From assembly GCF_018409545.1 (NCBI RefSeq), contig NZ_AP024563.1:478501-542500 (forward strand): a stretch of DNA of 64,000 nt, written 5' to 3'. The translations under genes were made by a program, and so were the position numbers. The notes beneath the pieces are model-generated. The model searched no databases. It was not told the DNA's origin and saw only the letters and a program-made list of their open reading frames with translations. The DNA comes from Allochromatium tepidum (GTDB lineage Bacteria > Pseudomonadota > Gammaproteobacteria > Chromatiales > Chromatiaceae). Shown in pieces: positions 1-7,398 of this stretch; the first letter of the stretch is position 1, and the number at the start of each line of letters is the position of its first letter.

Positions 1-1431
1 GTGCTCATTGGGGATGAGCAGGATCTCGACCTCCTGACGCTGCTCGATGTCGAGAATGGCGCGGCGCTTCTCGTTGAGCAGGAAGGTCGCCACGCTCACC
101 GGCAACTGGGCCTGGAGACGCTGGGTGCTCTCCTTCATCGCCTCCTCTTCGAGGATGCGCAGGATCGAGAGCGCGAGCGATTCGACACTGCGAATGGTGC
201 CCTGGCCCTTGCAGCGCGGGCAGATCTGCTGGCTCGACTCGCCGAGCGAGGGACGCAGACGCTGGCGCGACATCTCCAGCAGCCCGAAGCGCGAGATGCG
301 CGCCACCTGCACCCGCGCCCGATCCTGCTTGAGCGCCTCGCGCAGCCGGTCCTCGACCGCGCGCTGATTCTTCGGCGGCCCCATGTCGATGAAGTCGATG
401 ACGAACAGTCCGCCGAGGTCGCGCAGACGCAACTGGCGCGCGATCTCGTCGGCGGCCTCCAGATTGGTGTTGAGCGCCGTCTCCTCGATATCCGCGCCCT
501 TGGTGGCGCGCGCCGAGTTGATGTCGATCGAGGTCAGGGCCTCGGTGTGATCGATGACGATCGAGCCGCCCGAGGGCAGACGCACCTCGCGCTGGAAGGC
601 CGACTCGATCTGGGTCTCGATCTGATAGCGCGTGAACAGCGGCACCTCGTCCTGATAGAGCCGCAGTTTCTTCAGATTCTGCGGCATCACCTGACGGATG
701 AAGTTCTCGGCGCGCTCGTAGACCGTGCGGTCGTCGATGACGATCTCGCCGATGTCGCCGCGCAGATAGTCGCGGATCGAGCGGATGATGACGTCGCTCT
801 CCTGATAGATCAGGAACGGCGCCTTGCGGCTCTCACCGGAGTGGACGATCGCCTGCCAGAGCTGGAGCAGATAGTCCAGATCCCATTGCAGTTCCTCGAC
901 GTTCTTGCCGACGCCGGCGGTGCGCACGATCAGCCCCATGTCCTCGGGGATCCGGAGCCGGCTCATGGCGTCGCGCAGTTCGGTGCGGTCCTGGCCCTCG
1001 ATGCGCCGCGACACCCCGCCGGCGCGCGGGTTGTTGGGCATCAGCACCAGATAGCGCCCGGCCAGCGAGATGAAGGTGGTCAGCGCCGCGCCCTTGTTGC
1101 CGCGCTCCTCTTTGTCGATCTGGACCACGACCTCGCGGCCTTCCCTGACCGACTCCTTGATGCTGACGCGCGAGCCGGGCTTGACGCTGTCCGGCTCGAA
1201 ATAGGCGCGCGCGATCTCCTTGAGCGGCAGGAAGCCGTGACGCTCGGCGCCATAGTCGACGAAGGCGGCCTCCAGGCTCGGCTCGACGCGGGTGATGACG
1301 CCTTTGTAAATATTCGCTTTTTTCTGTTCGCGTCCCGGTGATTCGATATCGAGGTTATACAGCAACTGTCCATCGACAGTGGCCACGCGCAACTCTTCCG
1401 GCTGAGTCGCGTTGATGAGCATTCGTTTCAT
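1..1431 (-). CDS. rne: Ribonuclease E, N-terminal catalytic half (partial)
   Basis: The frame is open from ATG at 1431 to the window edge, giving 477 residues; the C-terminal scaffold region lies outside. RNase E makes the main endonucleolytic cuts in mRNA decay and in rRNA/tRNA processing, and anchors the degradosome. The start [17 protein letters not shown], the S1 domain (about residues 35-125), the DNase I-like segment with the Mg-binding [12 protein letters not shown] motif (about 301-312) and FIDFIDM, and the Zn-link cysteines in [10 protein letters not shown] (about 402-411) are all present. The gene is divergent from rluC, as in many gammaproteobacteria, with a long leader expected for autoregulation. 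Identification is secure; only the 3' part is missing. Confidence 0.97.
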   Translation of the reverse strand, partial: MKRMLINATQPEELRVATVDGQLLYNLDIESPGREQKKANIYKGVITRVEPSLEAAFVDYGAERHGFLPLKEIARAYFEPDSVKPGSRVSIKESVREGREVVVQIDKEERGNKGAALTTFISLAGRYLVLMPNNPRAGGVSRRIEGQDRTELRDAMSRLRIPEDMGLIVRTAGVGKNVEELQWDLDYLLQLWQAIVHSGESRKAPFLIYQESDVIIRSIRDYLRGDIGEIVIDDRTVYERAENFIRQVMPQNLKKLRLYQDEVPLFTRYQIETQIESAFQREVRLPSGGSIVIDHTEALTSIDINSARATKGADIEETALNTNLEAADEIARQLRLRDLGGLFVIDFIDMGPPKNQRAVEDRLREALKQDRARVQVARISRFGLLEMSRQRLRPSLGESSQQICPRCKGQGTIRSVESLALSILRILEEEAMKESTQRLQAQLPVSVATFLLNEKRRAILDIEQRQEVEILLIPNEH

Positions 1432-1662
1432 GTTGTTCCTGTCCTACGCACCACGGCGCGTGACCCGTGGTTGGGCGCCTCGCCCCAGGGGTCTCAATCG
1501 GAGACCCGTGCAGGCGGATCGGCGCATCGCCGTTCGACGCTCGAGTGATGCGAGCACGGCGTCGGCACAGTCCGTTCAGTCGACGACAGTGGGTCGGACT
1601 GGAACGGGCACGCGCATATGAACCATCGTTATACGGGGCCTCTATGGGCTCCCGCGTCTGTT

Positions 1663-1692
1663 CGGGCGGTCTATCGATCGATAAACCGCCCG
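1663..1692. repeat. 30-bp palindrome in the rne leader
   Basis: Left arm CGGGCGGT and right arm ACCGCCCG enclose the self-complementary core TATCGATCGATA, leaving one C/A mismatch. The whole 30 bases can form a single long hairpin. It lies about 230 bases upstream of the rne start codon on the minus strand, so it may be a leader stem-loop or a protein-binding site. Confidence 0.55.
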
Positions 1693-1965
1693 CTTCGGAG
1701 CGGTTGATACGGCACCGGCGGCGCCGGCGGCCTCGACACGCACCTCAGGAAAGCGCTGGGTGTAGAATTCGGCCTCGCTCGACGTCGCGAGCGGGCTGGA
1801 CGCACGGCGCGGCCCCGCGAGGCGGCCTGGTCAGGTGTCGGATGCCGGTCTTGGGTCCGTGGGTCGGACTGGCGCCTGTTGGATGGGCGTTGGGTGCGAA
1901 CCCCTGGATGCACTTGCCGCTCCGGAAAAATTCCGCATTTCACTCGGCCGGCGCAAGGCGTCAAT

Positions 1966-1980
1966 GGTATCAGTGATACC
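1966..1980. promoter_or_regulatory. Perfect inverted repeat GGTATCAGTGATACC upstream of rluC
   Basis: Two 7-base arms separated by one base, immediately upstream of the rluC start and far upstream of rne. The size and symmetry suit a dimeric transcription factor operator. No regulator is identified. Confidence 0.4.
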
Positions 1981-1993
1981 CTATTAGCAGCAA

Positions 1994-3064
1994 TTGAGCC
2001 AAACACTCGGATTCAGATCCAAATTGAAATCCTCAGCTTCAGTCACGAACTCCAGGACCACCGACCGCCCAGCACGCGAGGCCGATCGACCGCTCGCGTC
2101 TCTTCAAGGTGGGGATGGGTCGAAAGCGCCACAATATCTCCGGATCGATGAACAGACCGATGGTCAGCGCATCGACAACTTCCTGCTGCGCGTCCTCAAG
2201 GGCGTGCCGCGCAGTCATCTCTACCGGCTGCTGCGGCGCGGCGAGGTGCGCGTCAACAAGGGGCGGATCAAGGCCGAGTACCGGCTGCGCGCCGGGGATG
2301 TGGTACGCATCCCGCCGATCCGGCTCGGCGAGTCGGCACCGCCGGGACGCGCGCCCGAGTCGCAACTGGCGCGGCTGGAGCAGGCGATACTTTACGAAGA
2401 CGAGCGGTTGCTGGTCATCGACAAGCCCTCGGGGCTGGCGGTGCATGGCGGCAGCGGTCTGAGCTATGGCTTGATCGAGTCGCTGCGCCGGTTGCGTCCG
2501 GGGCGCGAGCTGGAGCTGGTGCATCGGCTCGATCGCGACACCTCCGGCTGTCTGGTCCTCTGCAAGCGCCGTAGTGCCTTGCGCGAGCTGCATGCCCTGA
2601 TCCGCGAAGGCCGCATGGACAAGCGCTATCTGGCGCTGATCCTGGGCGAGCTGCCGCGTGCCGAACTCCTGGTCGATGCGCCGCTCAAGAAGAACGTCCT
2701 GAGCAGCGGCGAGCGCGTGGTGCGGGTCGAAGCGCACGAGGGCAAGGAGGCACGCACCCGGTTTCGGCGTCTGAAGCGCTTCGCGATCGACGGTCAGGCG
2801 CTGACCCTGGTCGAGGCGGAGCTACTCACCGGCCGCACCCATCAGATCCGGGTCCATGCCGCCCATCTGGGGACGCCGCTGGCGGGCGATCCCAAGTATG
2901 GCGACGAGGCAGCCAACCAGCGGCTCAAGGGCTATGGTCTGAAACGGCTGTTTCTGCATGCGGCGGCGCTGAGTTTCAAGCTCGAATACATGGCCCGTCC
3001 ACTGCGTCTGGAGTGCCCCCTGCCGGACGAACTGCAACAGGTGCTCGCTGCCCTGGAGAACTGA
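1994..3064 (+). CDS. rluC: 23S rRNA pseudouridine synthase RluC
   Basis: RluA-family enzyme that converts uridines 955, 2504 and 2580 of 23S rRNA to pseudouridine. An N-terminal S4 RNA-binding domain (GQRIDNFLLRVLKGVP, then GEVRVNKGRIKAEYRL) is followed by the catalytic domain with HRLDRDTSGCLV, in which the first Asp after HRL is the catalytic residue, and TGRTHQIRVHAAH near the end. The long frame gives 356 residues from TTG at 1994, but homology only begins about 45 residues in (near LRIDEQTDGQRIDN). No ATG is in frame there, so the start is uncertain. It is followed after 4 bases by the HAD phosphatase gene. Confidence 0.93.
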   Translation: MSQTLGFRSKLKSSASVTNSRTTDRPAREADRPLASLQGGDGSKAPQYLRIDEQTDGQRIDNFLLRVLKGVPRSHLYRLLRRGEVRVNKGRIKAEYRLRAGDVVRIPPIRLGESAPPGRAPESQLARLEQAILYEDERLLVIDKPSGLAVHGGSGLSYGLIESLRRLRPGRELELVHRLDRDTSGCLVLCKRRSALRELHALIREGRMDKRYLALILGELPRAELLVDAPLKKNVLSSGERVVRVEAHEGKEARTRFRRLKRFAIDGQALTLVEAELLTGRTHQIRVHAAHLGTPLAGDPKYGDEAANQRLKGYGLKRLFLHAAALSFKLEYMARPLRLECPLPDELQQVLAALEN

Positions 3065-3068
3065 TAGC

Positions 3069-3728
3069 GTGAATTTCGAACTGATCGTTTTCGACTGGGA
3101 TGGAACCCTGATGGATTCCGAGGCGCTGATCGTCACCTGCATCCAGGCGGCCTTCCGCGACCTGGGACTGCCCGAGCCGGTGCGCGAAGTGGCCCGCGAC
3201 GTCATCGGACTGGGCCTGGATGAGGCCATGGAGCGTCTGCTGCCCACGGGGGATGCGGGACTCCGTGCCGAAGTGGTATTGCAATACCGTCGTCACTTCC
3301 TGGGCGGCGACCAAGTGCCGGCCGTGCTTTTCCCGGGCGCGCGCGAAACCCTCGACTGGATGACCGAGCAGGGGTATCGGCTGGCGGTGGCCACCGGCAA
3401 GAGTCGGGCGGGGCTGAACAAGTCGCTCACCGAAAGCGGGCTGCACGGCGTCTTCCATGCCACGCGCACGGCTGATGAAACCTTCTCCAAGCCGCATCCG
3501 CAGATGCTGCTGGAACTCATGGACGAGCTGGGCGCGCGCGCCGATGAGACGCTCATGATCGGCGATACCGAATACGACCTGCAGATGGCCAACAATGCCG
3601 GTGTGCGTTCGCTGGCGGTCTGTTACGGCGTCCATGAACCGGGTCGGCTGCTGGCCTGCGGGCCGCTCGCCTGTCTCGACTCGCTGTGGGCGATCCGCGA
3701 CTGGTTGAGCGCCGGACAGGCCGACTGA
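3069..3728 (+). CDS. HAD-superfamily hydrolase (phosphoglycolate phosphatase-like)
   Basis: 219 residues from GTG at 3069, four bases after the rluC stop, so probably co-translated with it. Motif I, FDWDGTLMDSE, supplies nucleophile Asp9 and acid/base Asp11. The conserved Thr (VATGKSRAGL) and Lys (TFSKPHPQM) follow, and motif IV is MIGDTEYDLQMA. This is the HAD-IA fold with a helical cap, typical of small phosphatases such as Gph or YjjG. The rluC-HAD-sppA order recurs in gammaproteobacteria. The physiological substrate cannot be told from sequence. Confidence 0.9.
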   Translation: MNFELIVFDWDGTLMDSEALIVTCIQAAFRDLGLPEPVREVARDVIGLGLDEAMERLLPTGDAGLRAEVVLQYRRHFLGGDQVPAVLFPGARETLDWMTEQGYRLAVATGKSRAGLNKSLTESGLHGVFHATRTADETFSKPHPQMLLELMDELGARADETLMIGDTEYDLQMANNAGVRSLAVCYGVHEPGRLLACGPLACLDSLWAIRDWLSAGQAD

Positions 3729-3761
3729 TTTCAGCCGTATCCTCTGTGTCCGAGAACTGTC

Positions 3762-4772
3762 ATGAACTGGAAATTTTGGAAGAAACGCCGTGAGCCGATG
3801 CCCGCGCCCGGCCAACCGGACTGGGAGCGCGCCCTGATCAACCGGCTCGCCGCCGAGTATCTGGACGACCAGCGCAAGCGCCGACGTTGGGCGACGGCCT
3901 TCAAGCTGCTGATCCTGGTCTATCTGATCGGCGTGCTGATTGCGGCCAACAGCCAGGGACTGTCCGACGCGGTCAAGGTCGGCGAGGACCATACGGCACT
4001 GATCGAGGTCAAGGGCGTCATCGCCCCCGACTCGGATGCGAGTGCCGATCGCGTCATCACCGCGTTGCGCGCCGCCTTCGAGGCCAAGCACGTCAAGGGC
4101 ATCATCCTGCGTATCAACAGCCCCGGCGGCAGCCCGGTCCAGGCCGGCTATATCAACGACGAGATCAAGCGTCTGAAGGAGAAATACAAGAAGGACCACG
4201 ATGGCAAGGACATGCCGGTCTATGCCGTGGCCGTCGATCTCTGCGCCTCGGGCGGCTATTACATCGCCGTCGGCGCCGATGCCATCTATGTCGACAAGGC
4301 CAGTCTGGTCGGTTCCATCGGGGTACGTATCGACAGCTTCGGCTTCCAGAAGGCGATGGAGGAGCTGGGCATCGAGCGCCGTCTGCTGACGGCCGGGGCC
4401 AACAAGGGCATCCTCGATCCCTTCTCGCCGCTGGATCCGTCACAGCGGGACTTCATCCAGGGTGTGCTCGACCGGCTGCACGCTCAGTTCATCGATGCCG
4501 TGAAGCAGGGACGCGGCGACAGGCTCAAGGGCGGGGACGAACTCTTCAGCGGACTGTTCTGGAGCGGTCAGGAAGCGGTCGAACTCGGGCTGGCCGATGG
4601 TCTGGGCAGTTCCAGCCAGGTGGCGCGCGAACTGATCAAGGCCGATAAGATCGTCGAATACACCAAGAAGCGCGATCTGCTCGAATCCATCGCCAAGCGT
4701 TTCGGCGCGCTGGTCGGTGTCGGGATGCTGGAAGGGCTGGGCGTCTCGACCGGTTTGAGCCTGCCGCACTGA
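3762..4772 (+). CDS. sppA: S49 family signal peptide peptidase (SppA, short form)
   Basis: Membrane-bound serine protease expected to degrade cleaved signal peptides. 336 residues: a basic N-terminus, one membrane segment (about residues 46-62, FKLLILVYLIGVLIAAN) and a single S49 domain. The probable catalytic dyad is Ser163 in DLCASGGYYIA and Lys215 in GANKGILDP. INSPGGSPVQAG is the conserved glycine-rich motif. It has one domain like the 36-kDa type, not the duplicated 67-kDa E. coli form. Third gene of the rluC-HAD-sppA run. Confidence 0.92.
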   Translation: MNWKFWKKRREPMPAPGQPDWERALINRLAAEYLDDQRKRRRWATAFKLLILVYLIGVLIAANSQGLSDAVKVGEDHTALIEVKGVIAPDSDASADRVITALRAAFEAKHVKGIILRINSPGGSPVQAGYINDEIKRLKEKYKKDHDGKDMPVYAVAVDLCASGGYYIAVGADAIYVDKASLVGSIGVRIDSFGFQKAMEELGIERRLLTAGANKGILDPFSPLDPSQRDFIQGVLDRLHAQFIDAVKQGRGDRLKGGDELFSGLFWSGQEAVELGLADGLGSSSQVARELIKADKIVEYTKKRDLLESIAKRFGALVGVGMLEGLGVSTGLSLPH

Positions 4773-4791
4773 GGCGACCGCCTTCCTGAGT

Positions 4792-4827
4792 CGAGTCACG
4801 GCCGTGGGCAAACCGCGCCGTGGCTCG
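4792..4827. terminator. Hairpin between convergent genes
   Basis: Arms CGAGTCACGG and CCGTGGCTCG (one mismatch) are separated by 16 bases, between the 3' ends of sppA and the convergent gene at 4840-5445. There is no T-tract on either side, so termination is only a guess from position. Confidence 0.35.
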
Positions 4828-4839
4828 ATGCCTCATGAC

Positions 4840-5445
4840 TCAGTGTGTGAGAGCCGTTTGGATGGCCTCCAGATCCAGCTTCTCGAAATAGGCCTCGATC
4901 GGCTTGCTGTCGGCCAGCCGGCTGCCCTTGCCCTGGATCACCAACCGATTACCGACCATGAGCGTGACCTCGTAGTCGGCGCTGTCGGCGGCGTGCTCCA
5001 GCATGCCGCGATAGCCCTTGAACGAATAGGTTTTCATGGCCGGATTGTTCTGCATCACGAAGGGCATGGACATGGCCATCGTCAGCATGGGCATCAGCGG
5101 CGAGTCGGCCATCAGGCTGAGCGTGATCTCGGCACCGTCCTCACGCCGATAGCGCCGGGTCAGGGTGGTGCCCGTGATCATGGCCGCCATGCCGCCGGCC
5201 TGCGATTCGGGCGCATCGGCCGTCCAGCCGGGGAGCGGTTCGGGCAGGAGCTTGACCAGATTGGCCGTCATCTGTTCCTGGATCTTGGCCACCGCGAAGT
5301 TGAGCGTCTCGATGGCGTTTCTCAGCTCACCGGACTCGTAGGCTTTGCGGGCGGCCGCGATCTGATCGCTGACCTCGTCGGCCCGGATGGAGCCGGCCAG
5401 ACAGAGACCGGCGGCGAGCGCTAGCAGTGGGTTGCGTCGGATCAT
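4840..5445 (-). CDS. Secreted protein of unknown function
   Basis: 201 residues from ATG at 5445. A Sec signal peptide (MIRRNPLLALAAGLCLAGSIRADE, listed in two parts: basic MIRR, then a hydrophobic stretch ending near AGSIRA) predicts export to the periplasm. The mature part begins with a helical stretch (SDQIAAARKAYESGELRNAI) and continues with a mixed region containing PLPGWTADAPES and many Met residues (LMADSPLMPMLTMAMSM). The longer frame upstream reads through a repeat hairpin and gives a low-complexity start, so ATG 5445 is preferred. No family recognised. Confidence 0.75.
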   Translation of the reverse strand: MIRRNPLLALAAGLCLAGSIRADEVSDQIAAARKAYESGELRNAIETLNFAVAKIQEQMTANLVKLLPEPLPGWTADAPESQAGGMAAMITGTTLTRRYRREDGAEITLSLMADSPLMPMLTMAMSMPFVMQNNPAMKTYSFKGYRGMLEHAADSADYEVTLMVGNRLVIQGKGSRLADSKPIEAYFEKLDLEAIQTALTH

Positions 5446-5465
5446 CGTGTTCCCCTCTCCCCAAC

Positions 5466-5490
5466 CCCCTCTCCCGCGAGGGCAGAGGGG
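5466..5490. repeat. Palindromic intergenic hairpin with GNRA loop
   Basis: CCCCTCTCCC and GGG-C-AGAGGGG pair over ten base pairs with one bulged C around a GCGA loop. The sequence type (CCCTCTCCC...GGGAGAGGG) is a very common dispersed intergenic repeat in GC-rich bacteria. It lies between the minus-strand genes at 5522-6979 and 4840-5445 and could end or attenuate the upstream message. Confidence 0.6.
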
Positions 5491-5521
5491 CTGAGATGGA
5501 TCAGTTGTCATCGAACGGTGG

Positions 5522-6979
5522 CTAGAGATCGAACTCCTGCCGCAGCCGCCCCTGAATCCGGCGTGCCTGCTTGAAGGCCTCCTTGAGCATCAGACGATGC
5601 AGCTCGTTGAGATCGTCCGGATCGACCCGGTTGACGGCGTCCGGATCCTGGGTCTGGAGCTGCTGCTCGATGCGGAAACGCTGGATCAGATGGAAGGACT
5701 CGATCTCGGCGGCGATGTCCTCGGGCCGGCGCCGGCGCAGATGCCCGACGGCGCGCAGACGCTCGGCGGTATTGGTCGCCCACACCCCCTCCTTCAAGGC
5801 CCAGAGCCGGGCGGCGTCCATGAAGAAGCGCGCGCCCTGGAGCTTGAGGTCGATGGTGTGCGGGTAGTCGCGATGGCGGTCGAAGCTGAACTGACCGGCC
5901 CAGCCCAGGGGCGGACCGACCTCCAGGCTCTGGGCGGCGAGTGCATGGAAGAAGCGCGTCTGTTCGGGCGCGGCGCGGATGAGCCAGGCGCGCAACTGGT
6001 CGACCGGCTCGCTGTTGCCGTAGAGCGGACGGAAGTCGAAGAAGATGGCGCCGTGCAGCACCGCCTCGGGGTCGGGAACCTGCAACCAGTCGCTGAAGCG
6101 TCGACGCCATTCGTCGGCGCTCAGACACCAATCCGGGTTGCCGGCCATGATCCCGCCCCGACAGCGCTCGAAGCCGCAATGGTGCAGGGCCTCGTTGACG
6201 GCGTGCGCGAAGGGCAGGAAGCGCTCGCGCAGTGCCGGCGTGCTCTCGGCGTCGGGCGGGACGAACAGCAGCCCGTTGTCCTGATCGGTGACGAAGGTCT
6301 GCTCCAGTCGGCCCTCGGAGCCGAAGACGATCCAGCACCAGGGCACGGCCGGCAGGTCGAACTCGTCCTCGATGAGTTCGATGATGCGCATGGTGATGAG
6401 GTCGTTGAGTCCGGACATCCACTGACAGAGCGACTCCACCCCCATGCCGGCACGGAACAGCTCGGCTCCACGGCGTCTGACACGGTCGACCGCCAGGGTC
6501 ATGGCGTGCAGGTCGCGTGCGCCGCCGATACCGGCGATCAGGGATTCGGCCCCGCCCGCCTTGAGTCCCAGCAGATCGGCCTGAGTCACCAGACCGAACA
6601 GGCGCCCGTCCGGCTCGGTCAGGATCAGATGGCGCGCGCCGCGCTTGGCCATCATGACCTTGGCGCGGTGCGTGGGGGCATCGGCGGCGAGCGTCAATGG
6701 TGCGCCGACCATGTGATTGGCGACCGGGTCGTCGAGTTCGGCGTTCTCGAAGCTGACGACGTGCAGGATGTCGCGCAGTGTCACCAGTCCGAGCGGTAGT
6801 TCGCTGGCGGCGTCGGCGATCACCGCCGCGTCCTCTTCGTCCTGACTGAAGCGGTAGAGCACCTCGCGCAGCCGGGTCTCGGGCGGGACCACCAGCGGCT
6901 CGCGACGCGACAGGGAACGCAGCGGCGCCTGTTCGGTGCCGTTGTCGCTGGATACGGTTTCGATCTCGATCTCAGGCAT
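5522..6979 (-). CDS. CBS-domain / DUF294 nucleotidyltransferase regulator
   Basis: 485 residues. A CBS pair occupies about residues 28-150 (LGLVTLRDILHVV; LFGLVTQADLLGL). A GlnD-like nucleotidyltransferase domain (DUF294) follows, with the motif FGSEGRLEQTFVTDQDNGLL (about 243-262), whose Gly-Ser and Asp-x-Asp residues are typical of active transferases. A DUF294 C-terminal substrate-binding domain completes it. Family members often carry an N-terminal cAMP-binding domain, which is absent here. Such proteins are presumed cytoplasmic signal-transducing nucleotidyltransferases; the target is unknown. It lies next to a response regulator and a symporter-kinase on the same strand, a grouping seen around acetate/carboxylate uptake systems, so a role in sensing carbon supply is plausible. 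Confidence 0.85.
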   Translation of the reverse strand: MPEIEIETVSSDNGTEQAPLRSLSRREPLVVPPETRLREVLYRFSQDEEDAAVIADAASELPLGLVTLRDILHVVSFENAELDDPVANHMVGAPLTLAADAPTHRAKVMMAKRGARHLILTEPDGRLFGLVTQADLLGLKAGGAESLIAGIGGARDLHAMTLAVDRVRRRGAELFRAGMGVESLCQWMSGLNDLITMRIIELIEDEFDLPAVPWCWIVFGSEGRLEQTFVTDQDNGLLFVPPDAESTPALRERFLPFAHAVNEALHHCGFERCRGGIMAGNPDWCLSADEWRRRFSDWLQVPDPEAVLHGAIFFDFRPLYGNSEPVDQLRAWLIRAAPEQTRFFHALAAQSLEVGPPLGWAGQFSFDRHRDYPHTIDLKLQGARFFMDAARLWALKEGVWATNTAERLRAVGHLRRRRPEDIAAEIESFHLIQRFRIEQQLQTQDPDAVNRVDPDDLNELHRLMLKEAFKQARRIQGRLRQEFDL

Positions 6980-7012
6980 GTCCGATCCCCTCGTCCTGGT
7001 GTGGCCCGGCGC

Positions 7013-7387
7013 TCAATCCAACGCGGCGAGCAGTTCCTTGACCCTGTCGACCAGCTCGCGGGTCGAGAAGGGCTTGGGCATATAGGCGTCGGCGCCCAGG
7101 GCCAATCCCTTCTCGCGCTCGGCCTCGCGTCCCTTGGCCGTCAGCATCAGCACACGGGTGTGGGCGAGATCGGGATCGGCACGGATCGACGCCAGCACCG
7201 AGAAGCCGTCGAGCTTGGGCATCATCACGTCCAGCACCACCAGATCCGGTCGATGTTCGCGGACGGCGGCCAGACCCGCCTCGCCATCGCGGGCGACCCG
7301 CACTTCATGGCCCTCGCGCATCATCAGGAATTCCAATGAGATGACGATATTGGGCTCGTCGTCGACGATCAGGATGCGCTTGCTCAT
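7013..7387 (-). CDS. Receiver-only response regulator (CheY-like)
   Basis: 124 residues, one REC domain and no output domain. The acidic pair is in ILIVDDEPN (Asp9, Asp10), the phospho-acceptor is Asp53 in VVLDVMMPKLDG, Thr83 lies in MLTAKG, and Lys105 in MPKPFSTREL. Its start lies 12 bases after the stop of the symporter-kinase gene, so the two should form a cognate pair transcribed together. With no DNA-binding domain it must act by protein contact or phosphotransfer, possibly on the adjacent DUF294 protein (an inference from context). Confidence 0.93.
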   Translation of the reverse strand: MSKRILIVDDEPNIVISLEFLMMREGHEVRVARDGEAGLAAVREHRPDLVVLDVMMPKLDGFSVLASIRADPDLAHTRVLMLTAKGREAEREKGLALGADAYMPKPFSTRELVDRVKELLAALD

Positions 7388-7398
7388 GGTCTATCCCT

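Larger units (their letters stand above)
1432..1993. other. rne-rluC divergent intergenic region
   Basis: This stretch of about 560 bases between divergent rne and rluC has no convincing gene; the small ORFs in it look like chance GC-rich frames. It should hold the rne leader and both promoters. I see two symmetric elements (1663-1692 and 1966-1980, listed separately) but no clear sigma-70 pair. In E. coli the rne leader is several hundred bases long and folds into hairpins that RNase E itself recognises, so a long structured leader here is expected. Confidence 0.6.
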
